Assembly: GCA_000697335.1 (NCBI GenBank)
Contig: JNEM01007564.1
Coordinates: forward strand, 1-25,677
Direction of reading: 5' to 3'
Origin: Conidiobolus incongruus B7586
Taxonomy: Eukaryota; Entomophthoromycota; Entomophthoromycetes; Entomophthorales; Conidiobolaceae
Length of the DNA: 25,677 nucleotides
The notes under the pieces: generated by a model
Database searches by the model: none
Seen by the model: only the letters and a program-made list of their open reading frames with translations
What the model was told of the DNA's origin: nothing
Made by a program: the position numbers and the translations under genes
Shown here: piece after piece, positions 12,051 through 23,570 of the stretch
Layout: each line of letters opens with the position of its first letter
Numbering within the stretch: position 1 is the stretch's first letter

Positions 12051-13950
12051 TATATTTTTTTGATTATGAGAAAATATATTAAAAAGTTAGGATAATAATA
12101 TTTTAAATACTAAATCAATATTTATATTAAAACTTTTATATTGGCTTAGATATAATAAAATATTTTCAAATTCAGTGAGTTTGATAATGATGATTTATTT
12201 AAATTTGTTATATGGAATATTATATTAGTTAATGAATAATATAAATATATAACTTATTAATTGTGATTTATATATCATTAAAAATAAATATTTTTCAGTT
12301 TGAATACAATTGGAATATACTATTGTATTTTAAAAATCTATACTTAAAGACTGAACTATATAATTATTTGACAATTGAATATAAGTATGAAATAATTTAA
12401 TATAGAGTAATTTTAAAAATAATATTATTATTGATGTAATTAAAATATTATTATAAACTATATGTTCAAAAATATAGATACAAATAATAAGTAGGTATCT
12501 TTAAAATTCTTGATTATATATATTGATATAGATTATGAAAACGAATATTTTCTAATATAAAAGATAAAACTTAGTTTAAGTCTGGGATGTAATTTATATT
12601 TAATTCAAATTCAAATAAGTGTTAATTTTGTTAAAAAGTATAAATTACATTATGAAGCATTTAATTATATAATTAAATTCAGAATTTATAGAATTTTTTA
12701 TTAAATTTTAATTGATTAAATAAATATCTATCAGCTATATACTGGTAAAATTATTATTTAAATATATAAATTCTGATCGCTATGGAATTAAAGAAAATAA
12801 AATAATATAATAAATAAATATTTTTAATACAAAATATATATATAATGAATATATATAAATATAATTGTCATTATTAAAAAAAATAAAAATAAACATAATA
12901 TTTATTGGTTTTTGCTTTAATATATATAATTTTTTAATCAAATAATAATATATAAATCAAATTACTCTTTATATTTAAAATAAAAGAAATAAAAACAATA
13001 ATAGTAATATTTATATAAGTTTAATAAAATACTTATCTATATAATATATACTAATATTAAACTAAAGCTATTTTTATTAATTAAACCTATTAAACACTAG
13101 TTCTTGAAATTCTTATATATAATTCTATATAATTGAATTAACTCTAAATTAATCAATTATTGTATACTTTTAAAGTGATTATAATTATATAAATAATATA
13201 GATTTAACCAATAACCATGGTTTTTTCATTTCCTCTTATTATTACTTTTTGATATTTTTAAATATATGTTATTAATACTATTTAATATAGTATCTGATAT
13301 ATCTATATTAAATCTTTTGTTTATTAAGTTTAAATAAACTCTGTTTATATTTATATCATCTTGCCATATTTAGCACCATATTAAAAGTTATATTACATTT
13401 ATAATAAGTTTTCCTTTGTATTAAATCTACTATATTCCTAAATATATTTATATGATAACATTATTAATTTTTTTTGAAAATATTTTTTAAATTAAAAATT
13501 TTTATTTTTTTTATATTTAAATTATTATTTTGAAAAATATAGTTGAAATAAAAGAAATAAATTTTAATTAAATATAATTATTATTTATTCTTGTCCATTA
13601 ATTTTATAGTTAAAAATATAAAAATATCAAAATTAATTTATAATTAAAAAATTCTATTAAAAAGCTTTAATTATTATAATTAAATTTAAGATCATTAATT
13701 AATATAATAATGATTATATTTTACTATTATAAAAATATTTTTAAATTTAGTTTAGTTATACTTAATGAATATTTTTCAATATAATTAAAATATTTTTGAT
13801 ATAAATATCAAAATAAAAATAACTTGTAAATATCTAAATTTCAATTATAATATAAATAAATTATTATATTAAATAATGTAATAAACCTAAATTAATAACT
13901 AGGTATTATTATCATTTTATAGATAATATATTACTATAGAACTGAAAAAA
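12051..13950. other. Extremely AT-rich spacer, no gene seen
   Basis: About 1.9 kb between two oppositely oriented mariner copies. From roughly 12.4 to 13.9 kb the sequence is almost pure A and T, with G and C only sporadic. There is no open frame, conserved motif or clear repeat unit. It looks like old, fully decayed DNA. Confidence 0.6.
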
Positions 13951-13952
13951 TG

Positions 13953-13966
13953 GGAAATTTTTTAAT
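13953..13966 (+). repeat. Left terminal inverted repeat of mariner copy A
   Basis: GGAAATTTTTTAAT. It matches the left end of the copy at 23556 and, inverted, the right ends at 15206 and 24807. Confidence 0.6.
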
Positions 13967-14375
13967 TTCTGATTTTTCAAACATATTATTAGATTCAAAT
14001 AAAAAAATATATACAGAACAAATAGGAGAATAAATAGTTTCGAATTATATATATATATATATTTTTGATTAAAAAAATAATTTTTTAAAATTAATTGTTA
14101 TAATTTAATTATATTAAAACTAAATAATAAATATCAAAAGTTTTTTATTTTATTATTAGTAAACTTAACCATAAATCCTTTAAAATCAATTAAAGTTTAT
14201 AGGCAGCTTTTGCTAATAGAGCATTATCAAATTAATAATTTATTGCTAGATAAATTACTTTAAGGCTAGAAGAAAAATTACCCAAAACTTACTAAAATCT
14301 AAAAAACCAATTTTACCTGTTTTTTTCAAATTGATAATAAAGTAAAAAAAATACATTAAAAAGCTCCTTTTTATT

Positions 14376-15140
14376 TCAGCTAAAGAGTTATCAAGGTATT
14401 TTAATATTAGTCATATAAATATTTTATATATATTAAAGTTTAAATTAAAATTAATTAATAAAAAAATAAAATTGGTATTTTATAATATAATTAAAACCTA
14501 AAAAAGTTAGAGTAGCTATTGCTAAACAAAACTTACTAAGGTATAGTTAGAAACCAAGGATATTATAATGAATTATTATAATTGATGAATCCTGGCTCCC
14601 TTTATATAATACTATACCAAAATATAAATCAAAATGTTAAATTAAGCTAAACCAACCCCTTCCACAAATTCCTTTAAATAAAAACTTTGTTGATAAGTAA
14701 ATGTTAATTATTGTAATGGGTTATAATAGCATATGTTATTTTTATTTAATGATTAAAAAAAATTGATTAATAATAAACTTTATATTTCTTTTGTTAAATA
14801 GAACTATTTTAAATTGATATTCTTAATATAATTTGAAAAGATTTATTATTTTGTATGAGTATTATAAAATATATAAATCTAAAGCTATAAAAATCTTTTA
14901 ATTTAAAATAACTGGAAAAAAATACCATATCTAGTATATTTCTTAGATTATAACCCATGTGATTATAATTGTTTTGGGTAATTAAAAAACTAGTTTGTAG
15001 AAAAGAAAATTTTTGCAAAAAAATTTAACTAGTTTGTAAAATATTAGATTTCAGTCTTGAATAAAAGGAAATATTTTTTAGATATTAGATCTTTACCAAA
15101 AGTATAGCAAAAAGTTATTAAAAATAAAGGAAATTATTGA
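14376..15140 (+). pseudogene. Broken mariner transposase (copy A)
   Basis: Recognised from translated motifs. SAKELSRYFNISHINI (from 14376) is a helix-turn-helix DNA-binding segment. RVAIAKQNLL then leads to IIIIDESWLPLY, with the first catalytic Asp at 14584, as in mariner GDETW. NKNFVDK and MLIIVMGYNS match the central strand KVMLxVxWD. A degraded second-Asp region (KIYKSKAIK) is followed by NNWKKIPYLVYFLDYNPCDYNCFG, with the third Asp at 14961, as in mariner SPDLAPSDYHLF. The tail RKYFLDIRSLPKV-stop-QKVIKNKGNY matches FxxGIxxLPxRWxKxxxxxGxYF. Spacing of the second and third sites fits DD34D. There are many in-frame stops, mostly TAA or TAG at expected Gln or Trp positions, and several frameshifts, so it is inactive. 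The start codon could not be placed; the upstream N-terminus is too decayed. Confidence 0.85.
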
Positions 15141-15191
15141 TTTTATATTATATACTTTTATTTTTTATATATTAAAATATATATTTTTTAA

Positions 15192-15206
15192 ATTATAAAA
15201 AATTCC
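15192..15206 (-). repeat. Right terminal inverted repeat of mariner copy A
   Basis: On the minus strand this reads GGAATTTTTTATAAT, the counterpart of the left end with one A fewer in the GGAAA run and small differences inward. It is followed by TA. Confidence 0.6.
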
Positions 15207-15208
15207 TA

Positions 15209-18200
15209 TTATTTAAATTACAAAATAATATTTTAAAAATTTTATTAGATATAGTTATTTATGTTCTTTAAACTTAAGTTAAACTATTAAGAATTTTTTA
15301 TATATTTTTATTAATCAATTTAAGAATGAACTTAAATATATATAATAAACTTGATTTATTATTTTTCAATTGATTTGATAATTTTTTAGTTGATATGAAA
15401 AATATATTAAATTAAATCTTTAATTTTATTAAAAATTTAAAAAAAGAAAGTGAATATTAATTTTTTAAATTCTATTAATAATAGAATAATAATATTTAGA
15501 ATTAAAAATTGATAGATATATTAATAAATAGTAAATGTGAATAAATCATTATTTTTATAAGCGATTTATATCTTAAATCATTTTAAAAGGTTTATAGTTG
15601 ATTTAGATTATTTTAAAATAATACTTATAATGATTATTATCTGGTTTAAATATTAATAATTCAATTTTAACCTTTTAAATAAATATAATTTAATGAAAAA
15701 GAATTTATGAATAAATATTTTTATATTTACTATGAAAATACCAACTGGTTTATATATAATTTATCTATCTTATTTATAAAATTAACTGTATTTAGTTTGG
15801 AAAATTCTTAATGAAATTAATAGTTTAAATAAATATAAACTTTTTTATGGTTTATATTGATTGAATTGGTTAAGAAAATATTCTGAAATAAGTTGTACTT
15901 ATATAAATCAAGGTTGATAAAACTATTATTATAATATAATTCAATATTTGAATATTAAATACCAAATCAAAAATTGATATTTATTTAAAATTGAGATTAA
16001 ATAAAGTTTAAAAAAGTTATTTTTAATATTTTTGTATTATAGATAATATTTTAATCAAGCTGTTTAATTAATTTGTTTTTGGATATAATATTAGAAATTA
16101 TATAATTTATGCTTATAGTTTGTATATCCTATGTATAATGAATATCCTGTTATTAAATCTAAAAATTATTTTGATGAAAATAAATATATTTAAAGATTCT
16201 ATTCAAACTAATATATTTGAAATATTTTAAAATAACAACTATAAGATATTAAAGCTTAAAATTCATTTTTTGTTTAATAACTTATAGTATTAAATCTAGT
16301 AATTTAGACTATGCATGTCTATAACTTGGAAAAAGTTACTCTTCTCTTTATAAATGAACGGATGATCGAATACGTTTGAATAAAAATAATAGATTAAAAT
16401 ATGAAATATTCTACTCATGGATACTAAGGATAGCTGCCAATTAGCCAAATTATTATTTATCATCTGATAACATGAATTTTGAAATAATTCTTAATTTTTG
16501 AACTAATTATATGTTAGAACTTATTCGAAAGGATAAAATCTATACCGTGAATGGTATTTAAAACCAAAGTTAATAATTATACAATTATTCAAATAGCTTT
16601 AGAGAGTCAGAATTTGATATAGTTGAGGTTAGATACATTTTAAAATTGATATTATAAAGTTTAGTTCAATTATTATTTTTGATTTATCTGAATATTATAG
16701 TAAATAGATTGTGATTAGTTTGAAATATATTATATATCCATTATTTAGATTAGATATTCTACTATAATAATAAGTATTCTTAAAACACTAAATATTATAT
16801 AAATACTAATTATCTGAAATATATGACATAAAAGATCATTAGTATTTTTAAAACTCATTTATTTTTGACAAATATTATATAAAATTTAAATACATTTTGC
16901 CTCAATTACCAATATAATTTTATAATTCACTATATTGATCTAAATTATAAATAATAGTTTATAAGGTAGAAGAAACTGAATAACTTTTATATTACTCTAC
17001 TTGGTAATATACAAAATCATTTATGGCCATATTAGGATTAAAATGTAATTAATTAACATAAAACAAGTAGATTTTAATTAAATAATAAAAAATATGGGAA
17101 AGTTAAAAAATCAATATTATTATATTATTTTTAAAGTTTTTATAAAGAGCCTTATATTACGATTTATTTTGATATTTCCAATGAAATTGATTTTTTATAT
17201 TGTGGTTAAATATATTTTTGTTTGAATATTATCCAATTATTTGAAACTTTGTAATTTGAGTACTTTTTCATTAATTGATAGTAGCAAGATGGGTTTCTAA
17301 ATTGCGCATAACTATAAATATTGTACTATATAGTCGCAATGCTGAAGTAAAATAACCGTCGATAGTTTATAATTAAATATTTTTCATAACTTTATCTTTT
17401 TTAATAATATTGATATAATTTGAATAATATTAATAGGTAAGATTTCAATCAGAGATATTTTCTGGTCATAAAATAAATATATTATAAATATGCTTAAAAC
17501 TTATATTTGATTTAATAAAGAATATCATTATAAAACATATTGTGATATTAAATTTGATGAAATTTTTAATTTCAATTTTGCAATGCAAAACTGATCAAAT
17601 TTGGAGAGAATCAACAAACTTAATGTCATAAATCTTGATAAAACTTTAGAATTTATTTGTGATAGTATATACTATAAAATTGAGCTTATTTTGTTAAGCA
17701 TAGCTAAAATATACGCTAAAATTATAAATTAATTACTTTTATTACATATATGGGATTAATATTTTCAAATAAAATTTAATCTCAGTTGTCAATTTTAATT
17801 GGTAAAATATATTAACAAATAAAAGGATAGATTAAATATTATATATCAAATAGATTAACTAATCAATAAAATTTTGAAAAAATTTTAAAATTGACAACTG
17901 TAAAATCATTATTAGAGATTTATTAACTTTAAATATTCTAATAATTTAAATAGTATTTGAAACATATTCTGATAAATTAGAATAGAAAAAATATAAAATA
18001 TTTGATTTATTCTGGTTAAATAATAACTTGCAATTTATAACTCAATTTTATCAAATAAAAATTTGGTTTGATATTTGAGTTAGAAAATTCATTGAAAGTT
18101 TGAGTGAAAAAATTTAAAGGATTGTATAATATTGAAATTACTCATTAAATGAACAATATATTACAAATTAAATACACTTTTTAAACTACGTTTCAAAATA

Positions 18201-18270
18201 TTATAAGATTGGAAGAATAAATATAATAAAATATTTAAATATTAATCAATGTGACTTACTTATTGGTAAT
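15209..18270. other. AT-rich intergenic DNA, no gene seen
   Basis: Three kilobases without an open frame or recognised remnant. A less AT-rich island at about 16.31-16.64 kb (GAACGGATGATCGAATACG, GATAGCTGCCAATTAGCC) and a short one at 17.28-17.37 kb stand out. Translation in all frames gave no match to the receptor or transposase families. Confidence 0.55.
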
Positions 18271-19192
18271 TCAATCATATAAATCTTGGATAAATATCTT
18301 TTTCAAATTTTTTAAAATATCTACAAAAGCAGATAAAGAGAAAACTTAATATACTTCTCAATTTAAATATAGTATTAAAAAGCTATTAACAATATGTTTG
18401 AAATTTTGGAAAATGGGAAATATTAAATTCATCAAAACACTCCTCTTAATTCTCATTTTTGCTGAATATTAGGCCGAAAACGCCTCGTAGTCATTATTAA
18501 GGTAATGTAGAAAATAGGTATCAATTTGAACATTATTTGATCTATTATCTCATCAAAATCATCAATTAATTCCAATTGATTATGTGAGTTGATTGAAGCT
18601 CTGCAAAAATAAATAATTACTCAAACAAAAAACTAGCAGCAATAAATAATCAAATCTAATCTGTTGTAACTAATATTATTCCCAGTACAAAACCCTGGTC
18701 TGACCAACCATATATAACAAGATACTTCCATTTACCCAGGATTGTTTAAATTATAGACTGCATAAATCCCAATATTATTGAATACCACTGGAATAAAGAC
18801 CATAATACCTAGTCAGTGTCAAGGCTTAATCCGAGTTTGGGACACTATTGTTGATCAGCGTCCTAACGCGATTATCGGGATAAATCAATGCTAACATTAC
18901 ATAAAAGGAATATCAATGTAGTAAAAAGCCTTTTAATAACTCTGATGGCCGTAAATGTCTCTTTTTAATTACCATACTCATAGGTAGATTAATCTGGCCG
19001 ACACATGATACTATATCAGAAAACAACATAACGAAACCCAGTTTAATGAATATATTTCTCATCTACCTAGGTTTACCATAATAATACCAATGCGATCGGC
19101 AGGCCTAATATCTCTGTATTCAGTGTAAACATCTCCCAAATTTTAAAGCCAATTCAATTAGCTGTTGACAAATTCAACAGATTTAATGCCAT
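18271..19192 (-). pseudogene. Strongly decayed class A-like GPCR (pseudogene 3)
   Basis: A fourth receptor copy with no long open frame, recognised by alignment with the intact minus-strand gene at 20707-21651. From ATG at 19192: MALNLLNLSTAN, stop, IGFKIWEM, then ILGLPIALVLLW (TM1). After a shift, FIKLGFVMLFSDIVSCVGQI corresponds to IKLGIVVMFFDLITCIGQI (TM2). The TM3/ERC block survives only as DNA similarity (about 70% by eye). Loop 3 (CRASINSHNQLELIDDFDEI) resembles RRAAIKSKSQFELIKDFDKM, and the tail NFKHIVNSFLILYLN-stop-EVY matches NFNPIVNSFLILLVNREVY. It spans 922 bp against 945 bp. In the NPIVNS motif Asn-Pro has become Lys-His. Numerous stops and several frameshifts make this the oldest-looking receptor copy here. 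Confidence 0.87.
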
Positions 19193-20706
19193 TAAATAGT
19201 TCAAGTAATTTTTAAATTTTTCAAAATTTCTATTAATTTAAAAAAAATATAATTTTAATAAAATTATAATGTTTATTTTAATGTACTAAAATTTAATTTA
19301 TATGTTTTTTTGAAGAATTTATAAATTTAGTTGTATTATCACAAAAATGTGAATTAAATAATATTAAATCAATTTTAATAATATGATTTTCAATCTGATT
19401 ATTAAGTTTTAAATTTTTTATAAATATACTCTGATATCAGATTTTTTAATAATTCTAATAAACAATTGAAATCTTATTATTTTGATAAATAGTCGCATAC
19501 TATTATATCAATGTATAGAAAAAATATTTTTAATATTAAATAAATTTGAATAAATAATATTAAATTAAAATATTGCTCTTTAAATTAAACTTGAATTGAA
19601 TCAGCTACTATTTATTGATTGAATTAATATGATAATTTTAATAGTTGTTTTATATAATGATTCACTTAACATAAAGCTAAATAACTTGAAATGAAATTTT
19701 CAATAAATTTTAAAAATATACCTAAATCAAATTAATTTAAAAGATTTTATTTATTTTATTTGTAAAAAGTGATTATAAACTAGGATATATAATAATAATA
19801 TAATTATTAATTATATAAAATATGAATCAAATTATAATCTTAAATATTTTCGTGTAATTTGGATTCTAATTTAAATATCATCATCTAATGAGTTCATTTT
19901 AAATTGATATAAAAAACTATTTTAATATATATTTTAAACTATTTGGAATTAAATATATTTAATAGCTAATAATAATAATATCATTGATTTCAATATATGC
20001 TCATATCAATTTTTAAATATATACTTTAAAATTAACCAATTTTGCTTTAACAATATATCGATCTCAATATTACCTAATAAGATTTACAAAACTGTGATAT
20101 GTAACATTGTAATAGTAGCTGCATGTACTTCAAATGAAAGTTGATGATTAAGTAGCTGAAAAAAGAAATAAATAATTGGTATATACAAGATAAAACATAA
20201 CATTTTTCAAACAAGCGAATTAATTACTTTAGTAGATCATGCTGTTAAATTTGTGTTGATGGATTAATCTTTCTATTATAACACTTAATTTAATAGTATT
20301 TCATGAATTGTCATGAAATTTTGGAAAATGAAAATCTATAGTTTGCTAAGTAATGACTAAGTTATCTAAATTATACAAATCTTAAATCAATGACCATGGT
20401 ATTTTATGCAATATAAGAATGATGTATAAAACTAGAAAATAGTCAAATATTGATTAATTATATTGAAAAATTTATAAATTTTATTTGTTTAAATAAATTT
20501 TGATTTATAAAATAATACAGCTCAATAAAAAGGTTAATATGAACTTAAAATATTATCTGTAATAATTCACAATATCCTAAAGTTTAATATATGCTTTTAT
20601 TTCAAACTTATTTGCTCAAATTTTTAATTTTTTACTATAATTATGGTAATATAAATTTTGATTTTGGTAATTAATAATTTTGAAAAATTATCAATTTAAT
20701 TTTTAA
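19193..20706. other. AT-rich intergenic DNA, no gene seen
   Basis: Lies between the decayed receptor and the intact one on the same strand. No open frame, transposase motif or RNA gene was recognised. On the minus strand an AATAAA occurs at 20596-20601, about 106 bases past the intact receptor's stop. It could be a polyadenylation signal, but in DNA this AT-rich the motif carries little weight. Confidence 0.55.
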
Positions 20707-21651
20707 CTATACAATCCTATCATCTGTATGTAATCTAAATCTTCGAAAATGTCGACCAAAGGAAGTTTGGATAAATCCTTGATATACTTCACGATTTACC
20801 AACAGTATCAGAAAGCTATTAACAATAGGATTAAAATTTTGCAAAATACGAGATACTAAATCCATCAATGGAGCTCTTGAAACTTTCAATATTCCTGAAT
20901 GCATAACCAAAACAGCTTCGAATCCATTGGTAATACAATAAAGAACGACAACGAATATTAATTTAATAATGATTTGGTTAACCATCTTATCAAAATCTTT
21001 AATGAGCTCAAATTGACTTTTAGATTTAATTGCCGCTCTGCGGAAATATACAATGATCCAAATATAGGAAATAAGAACAATTAGTATTGATATCCAATCC
21101 ATTAGTATCCAAATTAATCCAAGTATAGCATCTTGAGGTCGAATCAACTCCATACCGCAAGATACCCCCAATACCCCCGGTTTGATTGAATCGATGACCG
21201 CTCCATAAACCCCAACAGCATTGAATATAATTGGAATAAGAGCCATGATTCCCAACCAGTACCGAGCTTTGATCCGAGCTTGGAACACCATTGTTGAGCA
21301 ACGTTCCATTGCGATTACTGGTATGAACCAAGCGGAGCAAAGAATAAACGAGCCATGAATGAAATAATATGCCTTGCAATAATTTATGTAATCGTAAAAA
21401 ACTCTGTGATAAATAATATGACCAATCGGTATTAAAATCTGGCCTATACAAGTTATTAAATCAAAGAACATCACAACAATTCCCAGCTTGATATCTGGAT
21501 TACTCCACCATTTCAATTGCTTCCAAGTCGACCAGAATAGTACCGATAAAAATGGTAGCCCTATAATACCAATAATTGGTGTCAAGATTTGCCAAATTCT
21601 AATAAATAATAATCCTTCATCTTTTGATAATTCAAGAGTATTAGATGTCAT
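20707..21651 (-). CDS. Class A-like (rhodopsin-like) seven-transmembrane GPCR
   Basis: Intact 314-residue receptor, collinear without gaps with the one at 7578-8522 and identical at about 146 of 314 positions by hand count. Expected in the plasma membrane, coupling to a heterotrimeric G protein; ligand unknown. Landmarks fall at the same numbers: Cys92 and Cys165 (disulfide pair), Glu116-Arg117-Cys118 in place of DRY, Trp132 in TM4, YFRR at 202-205 after TM5, CITN at 239-242 where class A has CWxP, and NPIVNS at 274-279. The most conserved blocks are NPDIKLGIVVMFFDLIT (51-67), TM5 with YFRR, and SRILQNFNPIVNS. The N-terminus and extracellular loops vary most. ATG 21651 was chosen because it gives the family length; the frame is open a further 90 bases upstream but with no ATG there. 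A decayed relative lies 1.5 kb downstream on the same strand. No intron is needed. Confidence 0.92.
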   Translation of the reverse strand: MTSNTLELSKDEGLLFIRIWQILTPIIGIIGLPFLSVLFWSTWKQLKWWSNPDIKLGIVVMFFDLITCIGQILIPIGHIIYHRVFYDYINYCKAYYFIHGSFILCSAWFIPVIAMERCSTMVFQARIKARYWLGIMALIPIIFNAVGVYGAVIDSIKPGVLGVSCGMELIRPQDAILGLIWILMDWISILIVLISYIWIIVYFRRAAIKSKSQFELIKDFDKMVNQIIIKLIFVVVLYCITNGFEAVLVMHSGILKVSRAPLMDLVSRILQNFNPIVNSFLILLVNREVYQGFIQTSFGRHFRRFRLHTDDRIV

Positions 21652-22833
21652 TATCTCCAAATAATTTTGAAAAAAAAAGAAATATAACAACCAATAAAAA
21701 TTCAATAGACGTAAATAATCAGATATTTTATACAATAACAAAAATAATTATTATATCATTCAGAAACAATTGATTTTTAAATATTATTTTTTTGTCATTA
21801 TCAAAAAAAATTAAAATATTCAATTTATAAATAATATTATATATATATTTATATAATGCAATAAAATTTCAAATTTTGATGCCTTTAATTGAATTTTAAT
21901 TATGCGAATAATTTTTTTATTTAATCGGTAATTAAAATTAAAAGTATCAAATTATAAATATCATATTAAAAATAAATTTTAATCATAATAATAATATTTT
22001 AGGATAATAGACAATCTCTTGGCAACTTGGATATATTATGTAATAATTTAGTTTGTCAAAATTGTATTTTACATTAATAATAATACTATAAGGTCAGTTA
22101 ACACATTTGACTAAACTCACCAACTTTACATATTATTTATAGTATATAAAGTTAAAATATAAAATGAAAATAGTTGAGACCTCGCGGATGGATTTAATTT
22201 ACTATTTTTAGATAAAATTGATTAGAATTTTTATAATTTTAAAATTATATTTTTTATGCAATTAAATATAATAGATTGATTCAGTGTTGGGGAAAAACTT
22301 TACAATTGGGGTATCAAAACCGTTATAAAACCTTAAATGTTCTAGTTTTACTATATATCTAATTTTTCCTTTTAAAATGTTAGATTTAAAATAGAGTATA
22401 AATTTATTAATCCAATAATAAAATTAGTAATCTATATTACATTTAATAATATCAAATTAAAATCAATCATGTATAATATTTAGATGATAACCACAATTTC
22501 TAGAAATAGGGGTTCTTTTTTTGTATTAAGTTTAAGAATCTTGTTAATAGCATAAAATAATAGGAACTATAGGTGTAAATATTAATGTTAATATTTAATA
22601 GGTTATAAATTAAATGAGTTGATATTTTTTCCAAAATATATAAGTACCAAATTATTTAATTATTTTTTGATTAACATCTAAATAATAGCTTTTTTTAATA
22701 TTAATCTTAAAAATATGCACTTTGAAAAAATAAGTTTTCACCACTAAATGTCAATTCTAAAATAACTAATAATATCAGTTTAAAATCTTATATAAATTCA
22801 ACTCTATCAATATTATCTTAAAATTAAGGAAAA
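21652..22833. other. AT-rich intergenic DNA, no gene seen
   Basis: No coding signal was found. One segment near 22282-22315 is less AT-rich and begins CAGTGTTGGGGAAAAACTT, reminiscent of a hAT-type terminal inverted repeat, but no inverted partner was found. A small GC island (GACCTCGCGGATGG) lies near 22.18 kb. Confidence 0.5.
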
Positions 22834-23553
22834 CAGGGAATTTTTTAATTTCTGATTTTTCAAATCAATTATCTGTTTTAGAAAAGAAAATATATAAAAT
22901 AATAGGAAAATATATTCTATCAAACTATATATATATTTATATATATATATATGTATCAATTTTTAATATTTTTATATATTTAAAAATTTAATCGTGCTTA
23001 TATTAAAAAAATAATTATCAAAAATATTTTATTTCAGAGTTAATAAAACTTAACCATAAACTTTTTGTAAATTATTCAAAATATAAAAATAATTTAAAAA
23101 TAATTATTTCTTTTAAATAAATAGTTGATTATTTGGTAAATTACTTAAAAATAACACAAATTATTTAAAAATTAATTATTAAAAAATTTTATTTATGTAT
23201 TATAGTTATTAATATAAAATAATTTTTTTCTGATTTAGTTATATAGCTTTTCAAATATTATAATATTATTTATATTATTGTTTTTAATATTTTTAATTTA
23301 AATTTATTTTTTAATGTAAAATAAATATATGATAAATTAAATCAAATTTAATAATAATTTGATAGGCTATAACTAAATAAACTTTATCAAACTATAACCA
23401 AAAACCAAAATTTAAATAATAAAAATTATAAATAATATAATAAAAGCCTTTATATAACTATGATTTAAAATATCAATCAAAAAATTATATTAAATTAAAA
23501 TAATACCCTAAAATTCAAAAAATAAAAACTTTATTACCATTGGATTAAAAAAA
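22834..23553 (+). mobile_element. Mariner copy C, 5' part, interrupted by copy B
   Basis: Begins CAGGGAATTTTTTAATTTCTG and follows copy A in order: leader with an AT run (22926-22954), a block near 23044 (AAACTTAACCATAAAC), a block near 23370 matching the RVAIAKQNLL coding segment, CCTTTATATAA near 23448 matching the segment after the first catalytic Asp, and AATAAAAACTTT at 23521-23532 matching NKNF. Spacing from the left end to this last block is about 690 bp against about 730 bp in copy A. The similarity stops where copy B starts, and no 3' half was recognised beyond 24809. It is therefore read as an older copy interrupted or truncated by copy B. No open transposase survives. Confidence 0.65.
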
Positions 23554-23555
23554 TA

Positions 23556-23570
23556 GGAAATTTTTTAATT
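23556..23570 (+). repeat. Left terminal inverted repeat of mariner copy B
   Basis: GGAAATTTTTTAATT, preceded directly by TA. The same ending opens copy A. Confidence 0.6.

Larger units (their letters stand above)
13953..15206 (+). mobile_element. Mariner-type DNA transposon, nearly full length (copy A)
   Basis: About 1254 bp, the usual size of a mariner. The left end GGAAATTTTTTAAT (13953-13966) is matched in inverted form by ATTATAAAAAATTCC (15192-15206). A TA follows the right end at 15207-15208; the left side has TG at 13951-13952, one transition from TA, which suits insertion at a TA target. It aligns along its whole length with the copy at 23556-24807 and carries a broken transposase (14376-15140). 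An AT dinucleotide run sits near 14046-14062 in the 5' leader. About 25 bases outside the left end also resemble those outside the second copy, so the true boundary may lie slightly further out. Confidence 0.85.

Noticed and set aside
14809-15018. 69-codon minus-strand open frame
   Set aside because: It is antisense to the mariner transposase motifs around the third catalytic Asp; a shadow.
21026-21451. 141-codon minus-strand frame
   Set aside because: It overlaps the intact receptor in another frame and has no family features.
21652-21741. 30-residue upstream extension of the minus-strand receptor
   Set aside because: It begins at a TTG, not an ATG, and is not shared with the other copies.
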